NCBI GenBank assembly: GCA_032718475.1
Contig: JAUCBJ010006780.1
Span: forward strand, 1-64,000
Direction of reading: 5' to 3'
DNA from: Nemertoderma westbladi
Lineage: Eukaryota > Xenacoelomorpha > Nemertodermatida > Nemertodermatidae
DNA length: 64,000 nucleotides
The first letter of the stretch is position 1, and every line of letters starts with the position of its first letter. Below are positions 13,501-23,046 of the stretch, in pieces. The notes below the pieces were generated by a model that was given only the letters and a program-made list of their open reading frames with translations, did not search any database and was not told the DNA's origin. Both the position numbers and the translations under genes were made by a program.

Positions 13501-16500
13501 TGAGACGCATCTTAAAGGACACTGGCCTTGAAGATGCGGATGATCTAGCAAATGTAATGGGTGATAGGGAGTTGTGGCGGCGCAATTTTGTCGACAAGCC
13601 GGCACAGCATTATTAAAAATGCAGCTGCAATGCAGCATGCCTATCGTGGTAGTACACAGTACTGTAAAACTAAGAAGATATATTTATTACCTTATGAATA
13701 CCCCTAGTCATAAAGTGGTGCGCATTACAGTTAAAACATAAACTTGTTTTTATTAATCCCGGTGAACCAGAAACCTACCCAGATAATTATTTTGTAAAAT
13801 ACCGGAGACCAGAGCCAGAGATTATAGACTGTGTTTGTTTTGCACTTACAATTAATTGACTATAGCACAGCCACAAACAGGTACATTCGTTTTTAACTAT
13901 TAACTATATTTATATGGTTAATGGCATGCATTTAGTATTCAATAATTTAATACGAGTCCGATATTATTGATCGTTTTAAATTATTTTTGCCATTCTGAAT
14001 TATTCGATTAATATTTATTGGTTGATTTAAAACATTTTTGTTGAATTATTTTGCTTGATATTATATAATTTATCATATCATAATCATTATATATTATCAG
14101 AGTAAAACGCGGATCTGGTTCAGGATTCTACATATTGTCCCCACGGAAGTCGATTTTTTTTACATTTTTATAACTCCCAAAAATAAAACTATAACCTGTT
14201 CTATTGACACCTGTTTTATTGTTTTGGTTAAAATAACATGCCACTGTTACCTGTTCCTTTCCCTTAATTGATAATTTTGGAATCCGGATCCGGATCCGCG
14301 TTTTACACCTACCCGATATTATTGCATTACTGATTTATATAAATAACAGTTGAATTATTTCAACCGATAATTAGCGGTTGAAATAATTCATCTATTAAAT
14401 AAATCAATATGCAATAATATCATCAAATCAAAATAATTCAAAAAAATAATAATTATTAAAATCATTCAAAATAATATACGGTTTTGTTAATAAATTATTT
14501 ATTATATTAAATCTATACACCCCCAGTCGGTCGGGGTAAATCAGCAATACTATGTAGCTAGAGTTGATAAAGGGGGCTCTGTGGGCAAGTAAGGGCGTGG
14601 TATCGGTCGCTAGACGAGTTGATAAAGGGGGGCTCTGTGGGCAAGTAAGGGCGTGGTATCGGTCGTTAGTCGAGTTGGGACATAAAATCTACATATACAT
14701 ACTGAGGTTGGAGAGCCGAAAGAGGTAGTTGAACAGAGTTTGTGATGGAAGCCGTGGGATGTAAATCTTGTTATTAAATGTCGGTTTTTCTGGTTACTGT
14801 TTTTCCAAGTATTTGACTTAAATGCCGGTCCTAATAGGTAGAGTTGTTGGTTGAAAATTTTCGTTGCGATCAGATTGATGTTGTTTGTAGAGTTCTAGAA
14901 CGTCAGCAGAGTTAAATTGTATGTGGGTGTTGAGTAGAATGTCGTTGATGAAGGTTTGTTGGTTAGTTAGTTGAGTGCAAGTGTGGAGGAAGAGGATATA
15001 TGCAAGCCGAGAAGTCGTTTGATGAAGGTGGTCTTAATTTTGTTGAGGTCTTTAATTTGGGACGTATGGACCGACCGATTTCAATTAATGCGTGTGTGCA
15101 AAAGGGAGCGATTTTCATATCAAATAATATAATTCCATTTTCTACAGATACCAGATGTAAGTTGTTCAAACAGCCGATGGCGGCGTTGGACTTTTACATT
15201 TAACGTGTTTGGTGAATGTCAAAGTGGGCTGGAGTGAACCCCCTAAATACTCGTAGTGGTCACTGATCTTTATTGGTTTTCCGCCGTAATGAAATTTATC
15301 GTAAAGCAAGTTAGGCGGCCCCCGTTTCGGAATTTAACTATTTTTGTTTTGATAAGGTTTACATCTAGAGAGTTCTGTATACACCAAATGTGAAGGTTGT
15401 CTAGTCCGTGTCTCAGAAGTCTCTGTTTCAACTCTAGTTTGCACATTATTAGTTTAAATATACTTTTACAGTTAATTGGAATTTGCTGAGGTGACCTCCG
15501 CACGGATGCGGATTTTACAGTATAAAAGAAGAAACTCCAGTACTCATTTAGCTAGAAGAAAGGTAGAGATGCGCCATGGCTAAACCCTATATATCAAGCA
15601 TTCGTGCTGAAACGAAAACTCCATTAGCCCCCATGCAGGGGTTGAACCCACGACCTACAGTAAGGTCGTGATTTAATTGATTTAACCACTACATAACGGT
15701 TTGATAAAATAAGTTACTGATGAACTCACCTTGTCCTCAGGAATGACACGACCCCGGTATCCGCAGTATCTCCCCACCGAACCGACTTCCGGGACTTCTT
15801 CTTGGTCGACTGGGCGACCTTGGGCGACTCATCCCCGGGTTCGCTGGTGGATTCCTCGATACGAGACGCGAGTAAACCCAACGAGACGGGGGCCCGACTC
15901 AACTGGGTGACGCGCGTATCTATAGACGGCCGCGTGCGCGTGTCCTTGGCGAATAGATCGCTGCGAGAAGCGTTGCGTCGCATTAAACTCGTGTTACTCG
16001 AGATCGAAGTAAAAAACTGCGAGGAGAAATCTTCCTCGGCGGATATTACGTCGAGTAGGGCGGAGCAACGGGTGGAGACGTCCGGTACGGGGACATCGGC
16101 TACGGCTAGGGGGCGCGGTAACTCCGTGGGGAGGATGGAGGAGCAACCGGAAGAGGAATCGTCGTCGTCCGTAGCCGGAGGCGACGAGGGGAGAGCGAAA
16201 CTCGAGGAGTCGTCCGCGGACCAATCGTGGTCGCCGATACCGGAAGTACCGGCGATGAACTCTCGGGATTGCGTGAAGAACCAGCGGACTGCCTTACAGA
16301 TCATCTTGGAGCGCTCTTCCGCAAGGAGAGAGATAACAGTGGCGAAGGAGACAGTATAAACCCCGTCCAGGGTGTTGTACAGGGCGTTGGATTGGGTGGG
16401 ATGGGGGGAGTGTACCAGGATAGAAGGGCCGCGGAACGGATGGCACAGGGAGTAGGACGGGGAAGAGAGACTGAGGTGTTTACTCGAGTCGATTAATATG

Positions 16501-17817
16501 TTGAATTCCTCGAGGCCTCGAGTAGAGTTCCACAGGAGATTGTCGGGAACCTGACAGAGACTAAAAACAGATATTAAATAATATAACTTCGATGAAATGG
16601 TAATTCTGTAGTGTCTGTAGCTCAATAAACAGCGTTCAGACAAACAGGTACCGGTACTAAAGCTTGAATAAAAACACTGGAACTCACCTGGTGTGTGCGA
16701 AAACCTGGAGACCCAACCGGAGTAGATGAGACAACCAATAGAGAGTGGAGTCCCTGATTGTGGAGAGAGTGGATCTGATGGATTCTAGTTGGGGGAACAT
16801 CCCCGCGTGGTAGGAGTTGAGTAATGGTTGGGTGAGTAGACGCTGTTGTATGGAGGTCCAGTGGTCCATATGGATGCGGGTGTCCTCGCATACAGACACC
16901 AGGTACTCCAGACGAGACTCCATCTCATCAGGGTCTGAGTCTCCATGGAGTAGAGAATTACATAACTAGAACAGGGGAATAAAAGTGGTGTATGTGTCAG
17001 CCCTTAATTAATAATCACACCAGGTGGTATATGGAATCCCCCCTCTCCATTTTACTATGCTTCTAAAGTTTTCTGCTTTATAAATGCACTTTACATTAAA
17101 ATGACACCTTGTTAATAACATAATATTCATGAGGTTTTACATGCTGCCAATGTTTTGTCATATATAGGCCTATATACTGATACAGTACAGATAGATATAC
17201 TTGCAAAGCGAACTACTAATGTACTTGGCTGTAGGGCGCACCCTATGAATAATTTAATAGGCCTATTATTGCCCCGCAAGGCGCAAACCTTGTCTGTTGT
17301 AAAATTCGTTAAAACAATGTTATTGTGAGATAAACAATTCGAATATCAAAGAAAATTCGCCTAATTTCTAACCAGTTGACTGGTTGAGAGAGTATCTCAA
17401 GCTCAACTACACTCGCACTAACCTTCGATTCAACTTGTACAATCCCTTGTAGTTCTTGGAGGTAATTTTGCGCCTGAACAATAATAACATAACATTCGCG
17501 TTGGAACATTAACATTGCTCGGTGGGTAACCAACTGCCTCAAACGAGCCAACTGAATTCCCAACTGCTTACTATGGGGGCAATGAGTAAAGAACGTTGAT
17601 GATAACAACTGTTTTCTCAAAACGCAATAACCATCCGGCATCAGAGGTTCAAATATTTGCCTCATGTTATTGCACTGGGCTTCAACTTCCTCAGGGTTGA
17701 TTACTGGCACTTCTAATGTTTCTGCACGAATTGAAGCCATGCTACTGTCTTCTCCTATCGTCGCCTGTCGTTTCAACAAGGATGAGCGACCTAATCCCAT
17801 ATAATCCATAGCAGATG
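9606..17817 (-). CDS. CCDC142-like: CCDC142-like protein, five-exon gene
   Basis: Minus-strand gene assembled from five coding exons: 17817-17423 (ATG at 17809), 16965-16688, 16560-15730, 11341-10886 and 10527-9606. Every junction is GT/AG and the phases agree (0, 2, 2, 2), giving 958 codons including stop. The C-terminal exon contains a helical stretch with LDHILKEKVKFSLYGALQLQ, which I recognise from the conserved region of coiled-coil domain protein 142 (Pfam CCDC142). The identification is from memory and moderate. Exon 3 encodes a Ser/Asp-rich, probably disordered linker. The molecular function of this family is not well established. The fourth intron boundary lies in a 4.4-kb intron filled with mobile-element debris. 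A further upstream exon is possible because a good acceptor precedes the ATG. Confidence 0.65.
10640..10812 (-). mobile_element. tRNA-derived SINE in intron 4
   Basis: On the minus strand the head resembles a tRNA: an A-box-like TTAGTGGTTTAATCAGG, then a B box GGTTCGATCCC at about 10748-10760. The body continues with TAGCCAGGGACATATCTCTC. The same body motif follows the tRNA head of a second copy at 15540-15702, so this is a SINE family rather than a tRNA gene. It lies in the last intron of the CCDC142-like gene. Ends are approximate. Confidence 0.65.
10886..11341 (-). CDS. CCDC142-like gene, exon 4
   Basis: Exon with acceptor TTAG before 11341 and donor AG|GTAAGT at 10886; both boundaries join AG|G or AG|T split codons, matching the neighbouring exons. 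It encodes about 152 residues of predominantly helical sequence. Reading frames on the other strand across this exon are shadows. Confidence 0.65.
11541..12950. mobile_element. TIR element with GTCCCATAC motifs
   Basis: The ends form terminal inverted repeats: the left starts ATATGGGTTAATGCCAACC and the right mirrors it (GGTTGGCATGGACCCATAT), with about 28 bp matching. Inside are several copies of a TGTCCCATACTTGACA-like motif (near 11944, 12119, 12502) and related GTCACATACGTGAC palindromes. There is no transposase, so it is non-autonomous. It sits in the large intron of the CCDC142-like gene. A second, larger element with the same inner motif lies at 52289-54660. Confidence 0.75.
13080..13616 (+). 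pseudogene. Non-LTR reverse transcriptase C-terminal fragment
   Basis: An open frame of about 178 codons matching the C-terminal part of LINE reverse transcriptases: LNRLSRIWKSSRI, then PVLLYGSPCWAL, then a Cys/His-containing tail with RFAGHCFRR and GDRELWRR. The polymerase core (YADD region) and endonuclease are absent, so this is a 5'-truncated remnant ending at TAA. A reverse-orientation relative lies at 33800-34066. It is antisense to the host gene, within its large intron. Confidence 0.75.
13617..14101. other. AT-rich intronic DNA
   Basis: Part of the large intron of the CCDC142-like gene. It contains AATTATT-type low-complexity sequence and no gene that I can support. Confidence 0.5.
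14102..14306. mobile_element. Small MITE with GTAAAACGCGGATC ends
   Basis: A 205-bp segment with terminal inverted repeats GTAAAACGCGGATCTGG on the left and the mirror CCGGATCCGCGTTTTAC on the right. It contains a copy of the dispersed ~78-bp repeat (14185-14275). It has no coding capacity. Confidence 0.65.
14316..14420. repeat. Foldback palindrome, ~48-bp arms
   Basis: An inverted repeat with arms beginning ATATTATTGCAT and an inner arm TTGAATTATTTCAACCG, facing its complement across an ATAATTAG spacer. It would form a long AT-rich hairpin. It is probably a tiny foldback element adjacent to the MITE at 14102. Confidence 0.7.
14563..14675. repeat. 56-bp direct duplication
   Basis: Two adjacent near-identical copies of a 56-bp unit starting GAGTTGATAAAGGGG and containing GGGCAAGTAAGGGCGTGG. 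This is a recent tandem duplication inside noncoding intron sequence. Confidence 0.85.
14880..15512 (-). pseudogene. Non-LTR reverse transcriptase fragment, frameshifted
   Basis: On the minus strand, codons around 15503-15290 encode a LINE RT segment (DNLHIWCIQNSLDVNLIKTK, the region after the catalytic YADD box). Further frames downstream give KPIKISDHYEYLG and LFDMKIAPFCTHALIEIG, all typical of the RT thumb and C-terminal part. The pieces sit in different frames with stops between them, so it is a decayed copy. It differs from the LINE fragment at 13080. It is sense-oriented relative to the host gene, in the same intron. Confidence 0.65.
15540..15702 (-). mobile_element. tRNA-derived SINE, second copy
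   Basis: The minus strand shows a tRNA-like head (TATGTAGTGGTTAAATC, then B box GGGTTCAACCCC at about 15640-15652). It is followed by a body with TAGCCATGGCGCATCTCTACC that resembles the body of the SINE at 10640-10812. It lies just inside the intron after exon 3 of the CCDC142-like gene. Ends are approximate. Confidence 0.6.
15730..16965 (-). CDS. CCDC142-like gene, exons 2 and 3
   Basis: Exon 2 (16965-16688) begins after CTAG and ends at CAG|GTGAGT. Exon 3 (16560-15730) begins after TTTTTAG and ends at AAG|GTGAGT; only the 16560 acceptor keeps the frame (an alternative at 16550 does not). Exon 2 encodes a helix-rich segment. Exon 3 starts with a conserved-looking helical part and then runs into a Ser/Asp/Glu/Pro-rich linker followed by a basic KKKSRKS patch. 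High CpG and GC content sets exon 3 apart from the AT-rich surroundings. Confidence 0.65.
17423..17817 (-). CDS. CCDC142-like gene, exon 1 (N-terminal)
   Basis: The ATG at 17809 opens a 129-codon exon ending at a GTTAGT donor (phase 0). A pyrimidine-rich CTCATCTCAG acceptor sits just upstream at 17818, so an untranslated or short coding exon may lie further 5'. The encoded segment is helical, with Cys-containing heptad-like stretches and no signal peptide. The open frame extends upstream without an ATG, which favours an intron boundary over a longer N-terminus. Confidence 0.6.
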
Positions 17818-17819
17818 CT

Positions 17820-18200
17820 GAGATGAGCAGTAGAAAAGAAACTACAATGAACAATGTCCTAGGAATCTTTAACCTCTACAGTCTACTGCTGTACTGGTCT
17901 ACCTCCGGGCTCCAGCTGTCAGGCTATCCGTGTCCGTGTCCGTGTCCGTCCGCCCACCTGTCCACCCTCAAACCGTCCAGACAGCCAGAATGGCAATGTC
18001 TGTGCTCGTCTGCCAGTGGTGCCGCGCATCCGGGCCAGGCACCAGGTGAAATAACGATATTAGGCCTCGCCAATTATTTATTTAATTTAGACAATATGCC
18101 TACCTGACTGAATACAGGAATAGGCCTACCGGCTGACCGGTACCGGTACGGCATACGGTACCCCCGTCTCGTCTGCCCGTATTCTGAGGGTGACAGAAAC
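17820..18200 (-). promoter_or_regulatory. GC-rich 5' region of the CCDC142-like gene (putative)
   Basis: Directly upstream of the first recognised exon the sequence becomes GC- and CpG-rich (about 17900-18190, including a CCGTGT repeat), unlike its AT-rich neighbours. A promoter or untranslated first exon is the simplest reading, but no TATA box, initiator or donor can be fixed. Confidence 0.3.
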
Positions 18201-18425
18201 AGACCGAACTGCCGAATGTAATTTATTTATTTATTTATTTATTCATTATCTAAATTCAACACAGTAAAAGTAAAATATTGTATGTGTTTAACATCCATAA
18301 ATATCCATAAAATAAACATCCGTAAAATATTAAATTTGTAATAACGGGAGAAGTTATCAGGCAATATTAAATGCACTTAAGATAACCTACAGTACATAAT
18401 GTCTGAATGTTCACCCCAATAATAT

Positions 18426-18570
18426 CGATTTGGACAGTTGGAGTACATTAATAAAATATACTCAGATAATAAAATTTGCACAAATGATAAAATTTACACA
18501 ACTATCAAAACTTACACAAATATTAAAATTTACACAAATATTAAAATTTACACAAATATTTACATTTACA
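18426..18570. repeat. AT-rich degenerate tandem repeat
   Basis: Tandem variants of an approximately 17-18-bp unit (ACACAAATATTAAAATTT). Low complexity; any ORF in it is incidental. Confidence 0.65.
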
Positions 18571-18789
18571 AATGATAAAAATCATTGTGCACCATCAAAT
18601 GAACAAAAGCGACTAAATCTTATTGTAGATAGGCTACATTGTTTATGAAAAACATGTATTTTTGTGTTTGTTTGTGTAATTTTTTGTATTTTTTTGTGCT
18701 ATTTTGTGTTTTGTTTGGGTAATATTGTGTTTTTTTGGGTAATTCGTAGGACCCTATTCATTTCTACATTGTCTATACTGCTATAGGCC

Positions 18790-19010
18790 TATATGAAAAG
18801 ACTCTGATATTTTTCTCAAATTTCCCGTTTTCCTCGGGAAAAAATACGGGAAATTTGTTTCCCAATCTTTAGCCTATTCAAAATTTTTCTTCGAATATTC
18901 ATTAGGCCTACCCCGTAGGCCTACTGCATCGTTCCACTATGTATGAAAAGACTCTGATATTTTTCACAAATTTCCCGGTCTCCTCGGGGAAATAGCGGGA
19001 AAAAAGACAG
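18790..19010. repeat. ~149-bp-spaced direct repeat flanking the MULE
   Basis: The segment starting TATGAAAAGACTCTGATA (about 18791) recurs at about 18940 with modest divergence, each copy including TTTCCCG and a CCTCGGG palindrome. It belongs to the flank of the MULE rather than to its TIR, as it lies outside the target duplication at 19023-19031. Confidence 0.65.
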
Positions 19011-19022
19011 GAAAAATTTTCA

Positions 19023-19031
19023 CAAAAATTG
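19023..19031. repeat. 9-bp target-site duplication, left
   Basis: CAAAAATTG, identical to 25647-25655 on the other side of the element. It directly marks the left insertion boundary. Confidence 0.85.
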
Positions 19032-21712
19032 GGGTCCTACTAATTACCCCAACCTACCCCAACCTACCACAAACTACCACAATCTACCACAATCTACCCC
19101 AATAATTCGATACAGGCATCTAATTACCACAATATTATTTTACAATGGCATCTAATTACCACAATATACAGAACTCAAGTGTCTATTTACCACAAGACTA
19201 ACTGCGCATCTAATTACCACAATATACAGAACGCAAGTGTCTAATTACCACAATACTATACAGCGTCTAATTACCACAATATACAGAACGCAAGTGTCTA
19301 ATTACCACAACACTATACTGCGTCTAATTACCACAATATACAGAACGCAAGTGTCTAATTACCACAACACTATACTGCGTCTAATTACCACAACACTATA
19401 CTGCGTCTAATTACCACAATATACAGAACGCGAGTGTCTAATTACCACAACACTATACTGCGTCTAATTACCACAACCTATACTGCGTCTAATTACCACA
19501 ATATACAGAATGCAAGTATCTATTTACCACAACACTACACTGCATCTAATTACCACAATATACAGAACTCAAGTGTCTATTTACCACACGACTATACTGC
19601 GTCTAATTACCACAAGACTATACTGCGTCTAATTACCACAATCTATTTACGAACAAGACTACACTGCACACTGCATCTAATTACCACAATATTATTTTAC
19701 AATGGCATCTAATTACCACAATATACAGAACGCAAGTGTCTATTTACCACAAGACTATACTGCGTCTAATTACCACAACACTATACTGCGTCTAATTACC
19801 ACAACACTATACTGCGTCTAATTACCACAACACTATACTGCGTCTAATTACCACAATCTATTTACCACAAGACTACACTGCATCTAATTACCACAATATT
19901 ATTTTACAATGGCATCTAATTACCACAATATACAGAATGCAAGTGTCTAATTACCACAACACTATACTGCGTCTAATTACCACAATCTATTTACGAACAA
20001 GACTACTGCACACTGCATCTAATTACCACAATATTATTTTACAATGGCATCTAATTACCACAATATACAGAAAGCAAGTCTCTAATTACCACAACACTAT
20101 ACTGCGTCTAATTACCACAATATTCAGAACGCAGTGTCTATTTACCACAAGACCACACTGCATCTAATTGCCACAATATACAGAATGCAAGAGTGTCTAA
20201 TTACCACAATATACAGTACGGTAGTTATTAATATTCAGTGTCTAATTACCGCAAGACTTCACTAACGTCTAATTACCACAATATACAGAACTCAAGTGTC
20301 TAATCACGGGTAGGACTAAAAACCCAAACGGACCCAAACGGTAACCCAAACGGTGGAATACGGAGTTATATCAACAGATGTTATAGTTGCCACAACGGGG
20401 AAACAATTATACGATTATACGAAAAATAATTACAGTAATGCAGCTTTTTGTGTTTTACATTCATGAAGAACACAAAAAACGGTGCCAAGCCCGTATAAAT
20501 GCAGAGGCTCATCTAACAACCACGCTACTTTACACGTATATGATATACAATGGAAATCATTATGTATAAAGTAGCGCTTTATTTATACGGGGGGGGGGGG
20601 GGGGGGGGCTGAAAGCAATTGGAGAATTGATATCTCGTTTCAATGGTAAAGCATCCAATTAAGGGAGAGGAGCTAGTTAAACTGCTACGTTATTCTAACC
20701 AAAACAATAAACTAATGTCAATCGAACATGGTTAAGGTATTAGTTTTGGAAGTAATCAGTTGTTATTTCTGTAAATATCGTTTGTATCGAAAGACCCCCC
20801 TATTTAAAGTACTGTATACTTAGTTATTGAAATAAAAAGTATTTATTGTTGGGTGTTGTAGTTAAAGTTGCCGCCCTCTGGAAACAATCGCCACAACAGA
20901 TGTTATAGTTGCCCCAACGGAAGAAACAATCGCCACTACGGAGGATATAGTTGCCACAACGGAGGAAACAATCGCCACAACGGGGGACACAATCGCCACA
21001 ACGGGGGACACAATCGCCACAACAGATGTTATACTGTATTTGCTACAACGGGGAAACAATTATACGATTATATGAAATAATAATTACAGTAATGCAGCTT
21101 TTTGTGTTTTACATTCATGAAGAACACAAAAAACGGTGCCAAGCCCGTATAAATGCAGAGGCTCATCTATCAACCACGCTACTTTACACGTATATGATAT
21201 ACAATGGACATCATTATGTACAGTATAAAGTAGCGCTTTATCATTTAATTCCTAATAAAAATAATCTTAGTTCATATAAATCAATTATTGGGGCACAATT
21301 TCAGTATATTACAGTATATCCATAACGAAATCAGTTTATTTCATTTAGTAATAAGTTCTTAGGTAGGTGAGTCTGTCGGTAGGTCAGTTGGTTAGTCTGT
21401 CGGTTGGTCAGTCTGTCATTCAATCTGTCGGTCAGTCTGTTGGTCAGTCTGTCGGTAGGTGAGTTAGTTAGTCTATCGGTCAGTCGGTCGGTTGGTCACT
21501 GGTCACTCTGCCCGTCAGTCTCTCGGTCGGTTGGTCAGTTTGTCAGTCAGTGTGTCGGTCGGTCAGTTTGTTTGTCAGTGGGTCAGTCGGATGGTCAGTC
21601 TGTCGGTCGGTTGGTCAGTCTGTCGGTCAGTCGGTTGGTTGGTCAGACTGTGGGTGGGTCTGTCAGTGTGTACCATCTTAAGTTAGATAGACGGTCGGTC
21701 AGTTCGGCTGAC
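19032..21712. repeat. MULE left terminal inverted repeat
   Basis: From the outside in: a CCCCAACCTACC tract; roughly 40 copies of a ~30-bp minisatellite built on TCTAATTACCACAATA (19110-20310); a duplicated block beginning ATTATACGATTATACGAAA and ending in GTAGCGCTTTAT (20385-20580 and 21040-21240); a poly-G run (about 20589-20609); a GCCACAACGG-type repeat (20870-21030); and a GTCGGTCA-type microsatellite (21360-21690). All have counterparts in inverse order on the right arm. Peptides such as SNYHN repeats are translations of the minisatellite and not genes. Confidence 0.8.
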
Positions 21713-21722
21713 TGAAAATAAA

Positions 21723-23046
21723 TCATCTTTGTATTATGCGGGTGCGCTCGCTTTTGGGACGTTTGCGTTGTTGGGGTTTTTTTGCAGTTCCTTTTCTTCT
21801 AGGCATCGTGAATATTTTATCTTTTGAAAATATTACTTCGGATTCCCCTTTAGGTTGACCAGATCCACTACATGGTAGTCGCTTATGGATAAAGTCCATT
21901 ACCAGCTTATCTTTTTGGGCTTCAGTTTTCTGCAACCAGACGTTGCGAGAAACTCTAAACTTTTGAAATTTATTGGACAAAACGTAATTACCTGTACCAT
22001 ATAGGGCTCGCCTAAGGTCACTCATTTGTAAATCGCTTACTGAGTGTAAATGTCTTATTAGTTCTGGCAATTTCTTTGGATGCCAATCGATAGTGACCTT
22101 TAGTTTATTGTTGATGGACTCGCAGTTATTGTTGGTGCACAGTTTTTCGTGGCAGCCCATTTGGTGTGGAACACAAATATTTTCATACAAGGTATCCCGC
22201 ACATGGGTATCAAAGTACTTATCGAATACTGGGTACTTTGTTAAAAAGGGCATAAGCTCGAATAAACGAGTATTGAACGTATGTTCATCACAACTTTTTG
22301 CAATACCATTCGGACCGAATATAATACCTACAGTATGATAGCATTGCGTTCGTCCCCATCGCAGCCAACTTTATTAATTAGGTATCGACTTATATCGTCT
22401 TTGAGATGTTTACTACAAATAATGTTAGTTGCAGACGGAAAAGCAACTCTAATTGCTTTCGTCAAACCCTTTTCCTGATCGCTTCCTATTCTAACTTCCA
22501 CTGTCCTAGCATCGGTGGTTAGTTTCGTCTTTATATGTGAAAGAAATGGAAAATATGTATTAAATTCGCCGTCCCAATGTAGAAGCATGGGTCCCAAAAA
22601 AATGGGAATTTCTGAATTTTCTTTGCGCGCTAAAGCTTGATTTTTATACACTAAAGTAGTAACAAAAACTGGACCTAAATTAAATGTCCGATCTATTCCT
22701 ATAATACTCGCGCTGTTTCTTTTAAAGTCTTCCAGTTGTTTCTCTGTGTATAGAATAACACTGGGTGGCTTATTTTTTTGATGTATTATTTCCTGAACAA
22801 AAGGATCGCTATGAATGGATGAGATAACACTTAATACATCATCAGCCAAATTGCTTGATACCTGTTCGCATTTCTTTTCAACAAGTTTTCTTTTATTGTT
22901 GTATTTTTTGTTGCGTATTTGGCGAAAGTCTCTCGGCACCTCCATCGAATTATCATTAACCATTGTTTGGTATACAGTACGTGGGCCCTTTGATTCCGCC
23001 TGTTCCCCCGCAACCCTCAAGATTTCTCGATTAGTTCTAATATAAG
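21723..23046 (-). pseudogene. MULE transposase, one frameshift
   Basis: Two minus-strand frames, 23046-22328 and about 22320-21723, together encode a ~440-residue MULE-type DDE transposase. The candidate catalytic residues are Asp in GIDRTFNLG, Asp in RIGSDQEKGL, and Glu in CESINNKL; the SKHLKDD segment before the third residue also fits the family. A stop at 22328-22330 and a frame change separate the halves, coinciding with TACAGTA at 22329-22335; the frame offset equals a 5-bp gain. The upstream end runs into the microsatellite of the right TIR, so the true start (after about 23040) and any N-terminal DNA-binding domain are missing or unrecognised. The C-terminus is a basic tail. Confidence 0.75.

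Noticed and set aside
15802-16359. Plus-strand 185-residue ORF
   Set aside because: Opposite-strand shadow of CCDC142-like exon 3, whose splice sites and phase support the minus strand.
19434-20167. SNYHN/LRLITT-repeat proteins
   Set aside because: Translations of the MULE arm minisatellite; the same happens in mirror image at 25303-25708.
20862-21080. VVAIVS-repeat or NRHNGG-repeat peptide
   Set aside because: Both strands of a short tandem repeat inside the MULE TIR; no independent evidence for coding.
21404-21715. Ser/Val-rich protein (VSLSVGQ repeats)
   Set aside because: Translation of the GTCGGTCA-type microsatellite in the MULE arm.
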